Below are positions 5,720 to 11,128 of a stretch of DNA of 11,128 bases, in pieces (the stretch's first letter is position 1; the number at the start of each line of letters is the position of its first letter). The position numbers and the translations under genes are program-made. The notes beneath the pieces were generated by a model. That model did no database searches, had not been told where the DNA came from, and saw nothing but the letters and a program-made list of their open reading frames with translations. Source of the stretch: an uncultured Candidatus Melainabacteria bacterium (GTDB lineage: Bacteria > Cyanobacteriota > Vampirovibrionia > LMEP-6097); contig CALBDR010000233.1 in NCBI GenBank assembly GCA_937927525.1, positions 1 through 11,128 on the forward strand, written 5' to 3'.

Positions 5720-7663
5720 CTACACGGTAATATTTATCAATGAATAAATATACTTAATGTAAATATCGTCGATTTCATTAACTTTTCCATCTTTATTTAC
5801 GTCTAAGCGTCTGAATGGATATCTTCTTCTTCTTCTTTTATACTTTGTATTGTAATTTTTTAACTCTTTACTTGTAACTATTCCGTTTCTATTTGTATCT
5901 ACAGCATTTAATGCTCTGATTACTTTTGCAAGTGTATCTAAACCTTCTGAGTTCTGGCTATAGGTCTCTAAGGAGGAGCTTAAGCTTAAGAAGTTGAACT
6001 TGTTGATATTTCTACTTCTAGGTCTTGAGAGGAATAATGTTCTACTAAGCTCTTTGAGGCTTATTGAACTATCATTTGAATAGTTTTCTGCTATTTCTAA
6101 GGCTCTTAGCGCGTTGATCCTACCATGAGAAATATTCTTTGTTCCTATGATTGGGTCACTTGATTCTTCTATGATATTTCTTACTGCATCATTACTAAGT
6201 TCTGGATGCTTACTTAAAATTAATGCTGCTAAGCCTGATACATATGGCGTTGCCATTGAAGTTCCACTTAAGTACCAGTATCCATAATCTGAATCTATGC
6301 TTTGATCTAAACTACTAGCAAAATTACTTGCAAGGTAACTATTATTAGCCATAGTTGAACTTATTAAATCACCTGGAGCGGCAATATCTACGCTGTTTCC
6401 ATAATTAGAAAAGTTAGAAATACTGTCATCTTGACTGGTGGCTGCTACAGAAAATACTGTTTTATAGTTAGCTGGATATATAGGTCTGTAATCGTTATTA
6501 GAACTATTGTTTCCAGCTGCAGCTATGACTAGTACGCCTAAATCTTCAGCTAGCCTATATGTTTCTTCTTCTAAGTGTGAATAGAAACTTCCTCCTATCG
6601 ATGCATTGATTACTTTAGCTCCATCAATAATTGCTGCCCTTATCGCCTTCAAAAGTTCTGAGATTGAACTGAAATTACCTTGGTTATCAAAGATTTTCAT
6701 TGCTATGAGCTTTGAGTCGTAGGCTATTCCATTATAATTTGAATTATTGGAATTTTCAGCTGCAATAATTCCAGCGACATGTGTCCCATGTCCGAATCCA
6801 TCCAGTGGATTATTATGTATAGCATCTTTGTAATACTCCCCAAAGATACTATCACTGTTTAAAGTTGAGATTTCATTTGTTCCAAAATTACTTTCTATAA
6901 AGCGGTTACCGTTTAAATCTGCGTCATCTAAATTTACATAGCCGTCTGCATTAACATCACTTATGACTTCATCATCTACCCAGACCTTGTCCCAGAGATT
7001 TGGGTGATTATATTCCATACCGGAATCGAGCATCGCTACTTTTACACCTTTGCCGGTACTATATATCCACGCGGCTTTAGCCTTAATTTTATTTATTGCC
7101 CAAGTTCCTGAACTTAAGCTATTAAGTGAATTGCTGAGCTCTTTAATAAGCGTAATAGGCGCAAGTAAATTTCTAATATAATTTGGCTCTAAGTACTCAA
7201 TAAAATCTTCAGCAAGAATACTTAGGATTTGCCTCTCCATACTTTTTAATTCTGCACAACTATAAGTTTCATTTTCATGATATTTAGCTTTTACTAAGTA
7301 GGTTCTATCTATACCGAGCTTGTGCTTTATATTCTTGTATTTATTTAGATTTTTGAGCTTTTTAGCTGTTCTATTTGATAAGAATTTATATTCATTGTCT
7401 AAATCTCTATCATTTTCAAGTGAACTTATCTCAAACCAAGAGTCGAGTCCTTTCTTCGCGATTAACTGTTCTTTTAATTTTTCCGTATTCTTAGTATCTA
7501 AACTTCCAAGTTTTAAAATTAATCCATCTGCGATCTTTTTATCTGAGCTACTATCGCAACTGAATAAATTCTTTTCCTCTGCTCCGACAGTTATTCCATT
7601 AAAGTAAACTGTGTTTAGCAACAAAGCTATACAAAGCAAGCTCAACCCCCTGAATAAAGTCAT
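5720..7663 (-). CDS. Secreted subtilisin-like serine protease with EF-hand/dockerin-like loops
   Basis: This is a 647-aa S8-family peptidase. Residues 1-28 form a Sec signal peptide (hydrophobic core about 7-22, VGA-EE cleavage region). A propeptide of about 140 residues follows, ending near the SGTWAINKIKA junction (185-195), typical of subtilases. The catalytic triad is intact: D213 in VAMLDSG, H292 in GHGTHVAG and S469 in GTSMATP, with oxyanion N385 in AAAGN. A calcium-loop-like insertion lies between Asp and His (D236-x-N-x-D-G, about 236-247). The C-terminal tail has two further loops, D589-x-N-x-N-G...E600 and D621-x-N-x-D-G...D632, separated by a very basic stretch (609-619, KRRRRRYPFRR). 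The pair resembles a dockerin or EF-hand pair. No cell-wall anchor is visible. The ATG is supported by AAGGGGG 4 nt upstream. The target is unknown. Confidence 0.93.
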   Translation of the reverse strand: MTLFRGLSLLCIALLLNTVYFNGITVGAEEKNLFSCDSSSDKKIADGLILKLGSLDTKNTEKLKEQLIAKKGLDSWFEISSLENDRDLDNEYKFLSNRTAKKLKNLNKYKNIKHKLGIDRTYLVKAKYHENETYSCAELKSMERQILSILAEDFIEYLEPNYIRNLLAPITLIKELSNSLNSLSSGTWAINKIKAKAAWIYSTGKGVKVAMLDSGMEYNHPNLWDKVWVDDEVISDVNADGYVNLDDADLNGNRFIESNFGTNEISTLNSDSIFGEYYKDAIHNNPLDGFGHGTHVAGIIAAENSNNSNYNGIAYDSKLIAMKIFDNQGNFSSISELLKAIRAAIIDGAKVINASIGGSFYSHLEEETYRLAEDLGVLVIAAAGNNSSNNDYRPIYPANYKTVFSVAATSQDDSISNFSNYGNSVDIAAPGDLISSTMANNSYLASNFASSLDQSIDSDYGYWYLSGTSMATPYVSGLAALILSKHPELSNDAVRNIIEESSDPIIGTKNISHGRINALRALEIAENYSNDSSISLKELSRTLFLSRPRSRNINKFNFLSLSSSLETYSQNSEGLDTLAKVIRALNAVDTNRNGIVTSKELKNYNTKYKRRRRRYPFRRLDVNKDGKVNEIDDIYIKYIYSLINITV

Positions 7664-7667
7664 ATTT

Positions 7668-7674
7668 CCCCCTT
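7668..7674 (-). promoter_or_regulatory. Shine-Dalgarno site of the protease gene
   Basis: AAGGGGG on the minus strand lies 4 nt before the ATG at 7663-7661. It is one of only two strong ribosome-binding sites next to long genes in this window, and it starts one base after the leader hairpin ends. Confidence 0.6.
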
Positions 7675-7675
7675 A

Positions 7676-7723
7676 AGAACTTTTTGAAATCACACGCTTG
7701 ATTTCAACCTTGTTAAAAGTTCT
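7676..7723 (-). promoter_or_regulatory. 5' leader hairpin of the protease mRNA
   Basis: On the minus strand AGAACTTTT (7723-7715) pairs with AAAAGTTCT (7684-7676). Inside it TGAAATCA (7706-7699) pairs with TGATTTCA (7692-7685) around a 6-nt loop, with an 8-nt bulge on the 5' side only. That makes 17 bp in a 48-nt element. It ends one base before the Shine-Dalgarno AAGGGGG, so it could control ribosome access or mRNA stability. It resembles no riboswitch I know. Confidence 0.45.
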
Positions 7724-7729
7724 ATACCT

Positions 7730-7757
7730 ATTTAATTAGATCGGCAGGTCTAGGCAA
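7730..7757 (-). promoter_or_regulatory. Weak predicted promoter of the protease gene
   Basis: TTGCCT (7757-7752) and TTAAAT (7735-7730), each four of six to consensus, are 16 nt apart on the minus strand. The predicted start near 7723 coincides with the first base of the leader hairpin, which would put the hairpin at the very 5' end of the mRNA. The rest of the 270-nt spacer up to the transporter stop at 7934 is AT-rich, with no gene that I can see. Confidence 0.25.
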
Positions 7758-7933
7758 TATATTTAATAAAATTACTTAATCTTTCTTAACTTATGAAAAT
7801 ATTTCATTGATAGACATATAGATTTAAGATAAAAGTGATATTTGCACTAATAAATATTGAAAAAAAATAAAGAAACTTGTTAGAAAAGCTTTAATATGGG
7901 CATATAATAAGTACAAAGAGGTTAACGAATCTT

Positions 7934-9274
7934 TTAGAAAGTGTTAATCAAGATCAAGAAAATACCCACAGGGCAAATCCACTTGATTAAGAAATATAGC
8001 ACTTCGTTAATCCACTGGGAGTGAGAATTTAGTTTCTTAAGAAACAGTTTTTTCCTGAGCGCCCATCCAACAAACACACAAATAGCAACGGATTCAATTG
8101 GTATCAGTAAGTCTGATACCAATTTGTCTATATTGGTAAATGTTCCAGTATGTTCAAGAGTACTAACTTTAATCCAAACTACTCCGAGTAAAAGGCTAAG
8201 AAAACCAGAAATACCTGCAGCGACTTGTCTAGAGTATTTAGCTTCATCTATTAAGTGGGTAACTACTGGTTCTAATATCGCAACACTAGAACTAAGTGCG
8301 GCGAATGAGAGTAAAAAGTAGAATACTAACGCAAATAAATTACCACTAGGTAACTGAGTAAAAAGACTAGGTAAGCTAATAAAAACTAGTCCAGTCCCAG
8401 AGCCAGGTTCTAAGCCATAATGGAAAATTATCGGAAATATCATTAATCCTGCGAAAACTGCTACCAATGTATCCATAATTACTACGATGATACTTAAATT
8501 GACGACATTTTCTTTTTTATTTAAATAACTACCATAACTAATCATGGTCCCAGAAGCGATACTGAGGGTAAAGGCTGCCTGTCCTAGTGCTCTGAAAAAT
8601 GACTCTTGTGTGAAGCTTTCCCATTTAGGGTTAAATAGAAAATCAATTGATTTAGCTTGAAATAAATTAGTCCAGTTACCATTAATTTCGATATTTAAAG
8701 AAAATATCATTAAGCCGATTATGATAATGAATAAGAATGGCATAGTAACTTTGTTAAACCATTCTATACTGCTACTTATTCCGCCACTAATAATGAGGGT
8801 AGTTAAGATAGTAAATATTAGATGCCAGAATATTTGAGAATTATCACTATTCATAAAATTATGATAATAGTCTACTAACTCTGCGTTACTAAAATTGATA
8901 AGCGTGCCATTAAAACTATGAAATAAATAATCTAAGGTCCAACCAGCGATAATACTGTAGTAACTACTAACTAAAAATGCAATTATCACCCCAAGTAAGC
9001 CAACGGCTCGCCATAATTTGCTCTTTTTGTTGCCGATAAGCTTAGTGAAAGCACCACCACTCCCTTTTTTACTCGCTCTACCGATGCAAAGTTCAGAAAT
9101 CATGATTGGCATACCTACAAAGAAGATTAGGGCGAGGTAGACGATAAGAAATGCACCACCTCCATTTTCACCACATATATAAGGAAAACGCCAGATATTT
9201 CCTAAGCCAACAGCCGCTCCAGCGGTTGACATTATAAATGCAAACTTATTTGACCAATTTTCTCTTTTTGACAC
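7934..9274 (-). CDS. Neurotransmitter:sodium symporter (SNF) family transporter
   Basis: This is a 446-aa inner-membrane protein of the bacterial NSS/SNF family (LeuT, MhsT, Tyt1), which couples Na+ to uptake of amino acids or related solutes. The TM1 hallmark is present: STAGAAVGLGNIWRFPY (16-32, with N26 and R29 matching LeuT N27 and R30), followed by ENGGGAF (36-42). TM6 has GQAAFTLSIASG (231-242); LeuT F253, T254 and S256 correspond to F235, T236 and S238, while LeuT F259 is Ser241 here. TM8 has FAALSSSVAI (324-333), giving S328 and S329 for the Na2 site. D268 in MDTLVA of TM7 may fill the acidic role that replaces chloride in bacterial members. The protein ends after an eleventh helix, the common bacterial topology. 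The start is GTG at 9274-9272, the first start after an in-frame TAA. Substrate is not deducible. Confidence 0.93.
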   Translation of the reverse strand: MSKRENWSNKFAFIMSTAGAAVGLGNIWRFPYICGENGGGAFLIVYLALIFFVGMPIMISELCIGRASKKGSGGAFTKLIGNKKSKLWRAVGLLGVIIAFLVSSYYSIIAGWTLDYLFHSFNGTLINFSNAELVDYYHNFMNSDNSQIFWHLIFTILTTLIISGGISSSIEWFNKVTMPFLFIIIIGLMIFSLNIEINGNWTNLFQAKSIDFLFNPKWESFTQESFFRALGQAAFTLSIASGTMISYGSYLNKKENVVNLSIIVVIMDTLVAVFAGLMIFPIIFHYGLEPGSGTGLVFISLPSLFTQLPSGNLFALVFYFLLSFAALSSSVAILEPVVTHLIDEAKYSRQVAAGISGFLSLLLGVVWIKVSTLEHTGTFTNIDKLVSDLLIPIESVAICVFVGWALRKKLFLKKLNSHSQWINEVLYFLIKWICPVGIFLILINTF

Positions 9275-9430
9275 TGATATTTAGTTTGCCATAGTTTTAT
9301 CATTGCTGTTTGAAAATCAGGTTTTATTTTAAGTAGTTGAATTATCCTTTTATTTTTGAATTCTGATATAGTGAATCCTATTTTTTATGCTAATATATTT
9401 TCTAATATGTATATATGCGATATAAGTGAG

Positions 9431-9445
9431 GAAGCAGTTTGCTTC
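9431..9445 (+). promoter_or_regulatory. Small hairpin upstream of the unknown 356-aa gene
   Basis: GAAGCA-GTT-TGCTTC is a perfect 6-bp stem with a 3-nt loop, 42 nt before the TTG start. The divergent spacer 9275-9487 (213 nt) is otherwise AT-rich. No convincing -35/-10 pair stands out, though TGC-TAATAT (9388-9396) is an extended -10-like match. The hairpin may be a leader element or chance. Confidence 0.25.
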
Positions 9446-9475
9446 ATTAACTGGATAGTAGTGTTTGACTTTATT

Positions 9476-9480
9476 GAGGA
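9476..9480 (+). promoter_or_regulatory. Shine-Dalgarno site that decides a TTG start
   Basis: GAGGA lies 7 nt before the TTG at 9488. An in-frame TAG at 9482-9484 rules out any start further upstream, so the site supports TTG as the true start codon of the next gene. Confidence 0.6.
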
Positions 9481-9487
9481 TTAGAAA

Positions 9488-10558
9488 TTGCCTGAAGTTT
9501 TAACTACTACTAGTCCGAATATAACGACTAAGAAAGATTTGCTAAAGCCAAATCTTAATAATTCATTAGAACAAGCTTCTAATGAAGCTCATCAAAAATC
9601 TACTAATAAATTTAATATAGATGAGCAAAGACAATTTTTTGAAAATATTTATAAAGATGAAGATACTCAGACTCTATTATTTAATGAAGTATTTGATAAT
9701 GATGAGATAGAAAAAGAGAATCAGGGTGATTTTTCTAAATTTATAGATAAATTTATGTTGTTTACTACATGCTCAGCTGTGGGTTTAAATGGCTTTTCTA
9801 TAATAACTGAGTCCTTAGCTAATTTAGGAATGAAAAACAATATCTCATCATTTTTTAATAAATTAGTTAAACCCTTTGAAAAGCTTGCTTTGTTTGCAAA
9901 TAAAGCGCAGGCAGGTGGATTCGGTGTTGGGATTTTTAAAGAAGCCTTAGACAGAAACGATGCTACATTTTTAATCGCTGGTTTAGGGAAAATATTTCAA
10001 ATTTTATTAGGTAATAATGAAGATTTTTTACTTTTAGGTGGAATTCAAGCAGCATTTGATCAGTTACAGCCAGGCTGTAAAAAGATCATAGGAACTGAGA
10101 AATTTAGAAATTTTGCTCATAGTTTTAAAGAGTATTTTAATGCTATCAAAACTGTTCTTAAAGAAGTTAAAGAAGATCCTTTCGGATACATGAAGTTGAC
10201 ACCTAAGAGTGGTAAGGTTGAACAGGTCTTAATTCCTGGTTCAATTTTGATGCTTACTGGTACTTTTGGTTATATGCTTGCTGGTAAAAATAAAATTTTA
10301 AAAACTTTAGCTTCTTCAATAAGGCACGTTATAGGAGGTGTTTTAGGTGGAGATGTTATCCTTTCCCGAATTCAAGATAATGGCAACTTGAATATTTCAG
10401 GTTACTTCTATGGTAGTGGTTCTTTGGGGGATACTCTATCGTTCGGCTTGAATGATAAATGGAAGGGGGTAGGACATAAGCTTGCTAATATGAGTAACTT
10501 TATTGGTGAACTTTTTATGTATAAGGGACTTAAAAATAATGCTCCTCAGACAACTTAA
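9488..10558 (+). CDS. Unrecognised 356-aa protein, possibly membrane-associated
   Basis: I do not recognise a family. The start is TTG with a GAGGA site 7 nt upstream and an in-frame stop just before it. Residues 1-85 are polar, rich in Asn, Lys, Glu and Thr, look disordered or helical, and have no signal peptide. Several Gly-rich, moderately hydrophobic stretches follow, at about 90-112, 142-151, 160-190, 247-266 and 280-292. They could be weak membrane helices or amphipathic packing helices. A Lys/Phe-rich segment lies between (202-235). The C-terminal part (297-330) is rich in Gly, Ser, Asn and aromatic residues, with YFYGSGSLGD. The reading frame is long and uninterrupted, with base use like its neighbours, so a real gene is likely. 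It is divergent from the transporter and overlaps the PhoD-like gene tail to tail by 29 nt. Confidence 0.75.
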   Translation: MPEVLTTTSPNITTKKDLLKPNLNNSLEQASNEAHQKSTNKFNIDEQRQFFENIYKDEDTQTLLFNEVFDNDEIEKENQGDFSKFIDKFMLFTTCSAVGLNGFSIITESLANLGMKNNISSFFNKLVKPFEKLALFANKAQAGGFGVGIFKEALDRNDATFLIAGLGKIFQILLGNNEDFLLLGGIQAAFDQLQPGCKKIIGTEKFRNFAHSFKEYFNAIKTVLKEVKEDPFGYMKLTPKSGKVEQVLIPGSILMLTGTFGYMLAGKNKILKTLASSIRHVIGGVLGGDVILSRIQDNGNLNISGYFYGSGSLGDTLSFGLNDKWKGVGHKLANMSNFIGELFMYKGLKNNAPQTT

Positions 10559-11128
10559 ATTCTTTTATAGCTGTAGTTTTAGAATTTAAGCTATAGAATT
10601 TTACCGTCTTACTATTCGTATCTAAAATGGCGAAATTATGTTCACCAGCTAAAGCCCAGTGTCTATTATGGTTAGGAAATTCTTTTAAAGCTTCCTTAGG
10701 GACTGAATAACTGTGGATGGGTGAGCTGGTTACTTCAAAGACATTAGGAATATCTTTCAATGATTGTATTTCAGATATATGCCTGTCTCCAGAAATTAAT
10801 ATAATTTGTTTTGAGTTTATTGCGGATAAGGATTGTAGAACATTTTTGAACTTTTTATACTTCTCAGGGTGATTACCTTCAAACGATTCAAATCTATGGT
10901 AAGCTCCTTGGAATTGATCTCCAGAAATAAGGTATAGCTTCTCTGGGGAATTAATTAATTCATTTTTAAACCATTTCACTTGTTCTTTTCCGAAATGGTA
11001 ACCATCTTCCTTATCATCTGCATCTCTAAAACTTCTATTATCAAAGAAAATAAATTTCCTTTCTTTTCCAGTTAGTGACCAGGCTATGCCTGGTCCATTA
11101 TTTGTAAGTTCAGGATTATAGTTTTGTG
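10530..11128 (-). CDS. PhoD-like metallophosphatase, C-terminal part (cut by right edge)
   Basis: The frame is open on the minus strand from the right edge to TAA at 10532-10530, giving about 198 visible residues. The GTG at 10979 is an internal Val codon, not the start. Family features in order are FIFFDNRSFRD (11054-11022, the PhoD DxRSxRD block), HFGKEQVKWFKNEL (helix after the metal site), LYLISGDQFQGA, then IILISGDRHISEI with the conserved Asp and His metal ligands, and VTSSPIHS. This fits the alkaline phosphatase D / PhoD-like phosphatase fold, a phosphodiesterase or monoesterase that is often exported. The N-terminus with the first metal ligands and any signal peptide is outside the window, so location cannot be judged. 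The last codons overlap the convergent 356-aa gene. Confidence 0.85.
   Translation of the reverse strand, partial: QNYNPELTNNGPGIAWSLTGKERKFIFFDNRSFRDADDKEDGYHFGKEQVKWFKNELINSPEKLYLISGDQFQGAYHRFESFEGNHPEKYKKFKNVLQSLSAINSKQIILISGDRHISEIQSLKDIPNVFEVTSSPIHSYSVPKEALKEFPNHNRHWALAGEHNFAILDTNSKTVKFYSLNSKTTAIKEFKLSEEHYF

Noticed and set aside
7320..7607. 95-codon plus-strand frame inside the protease gene
   Set aside because: It lies wholly antisense to the well-supported protease propeptide. Its Phe/Leu/Ser-rich product is typical of a shadow frame.
8032..8045. 14-bp palindrome GTTTCTTAAGAAAC
   Set aside because: It lies within conserved transporter coding sequence in AT-rich DNA, with no partner copies or regulatory context.
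8124..8321. 65-codon plus-strand frame inside the transporter gene
   Set aside because: It is antisense to conserved SNF transporter sequence, with no independent signal.
10558..10600. Bulged inverted repeat AATTCT...ATAGCT / AGCTAT...AGAATT after the 356-aa gene
   Set aside because: It is AT-rich, has a 16-nt loop and a short T-run, and lies inside the PhoD-like coding sequence. It is too weak to call a terminator.
10977..10979. GTG as the start of a 149-codon phosphatase fragment
   Set aside because: The same frame continues upstream to the edge with recognisable PhoD-family sequence (DNRSFRD), so GTG encodes an internal Val.

Overview
The window is AT-rich bacterial DNA, roughly one third G+C by eye, with ordinary chromosomal gene content. 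It holds nine full-length protein genes and two cut by the window edges. I see no rRNA, tRNA, CRISPR array, insertion sequence or phage gene. The complete minC-minD-minE set, a MinE of the 'LTHDR' type, a YceF-type Maf protein and an exported subtilase with dockerin-like calcium loops fit a Gram-negative-type, non-photosynthetic relative of the cyanobacteria (Melainabacteria/Vampirovibrionia). That assignment is an inference from protein style, not a proven placement.

Layout. Bases 2-241 are the 3' end of an unrecognised gene on the plus strand. It meets, tail to tail, a minus-strand run reading minC, minD, minE, bioB (3129 down to 243) with gaps of 20, 1 and 28 nt. This looks like one operon joining division-site selection to biotin synthesis. 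Divergent from minC is an AI-2E/PerM-family membrane protein (3214-4308). A single-domain rhodanese (4366-4695, minus) follows. Then comes the only gene-free stretch above 300 nt (4696-5067), which holds nested inverted repeats and two tiny ORFs behind G-rich ribosome-binding-like sites. Next is a Maf/YceF-like nucleotide pyrophosphatase (5068-5685, plus), whose tail faces a 647-aa secreted subtilisin-like protease (5720-7663, minus). The protease has EF-hand/dockerin-like loops and a 48-nt hairpin just upstream of its Shine-Dalgarno site. An SNF-family Na+-coupled transporter (7934-9274, minus) and a 356-aa unrecognised protein (9488-10558, plus, TTG start) follow. The window ends in the C-terminal part of a PhoD-like phosphatase (10530-11128, minus), which overlaps its neighbour tail to tail by 29 nt.

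How it fits together. MinC, MinD and MinE form the oscillator that keeps FtsZ rings off the poles. The other genes are largely independent housekeeping or envelope functions: biotin, nucleotide clean-up, sulfur transfer, amino acid uptake, exported protease and phosphatase. Two start regions (minC and the rhodanese) have a perfect TATAAT only 6-7 nt before the start codon and no ribosome-binding site. A third (the AI-2E gene) is similar. This suggests leaderless mRNAs, whereas the protease and the unknown 356-aa gene have clear Shine-Dalgarno sites. No new defence or mobile system is evident. The least explained parts are the structured intergenic region at 4871-5007, the protease leader hairpin and the unknown 356-aa protein.
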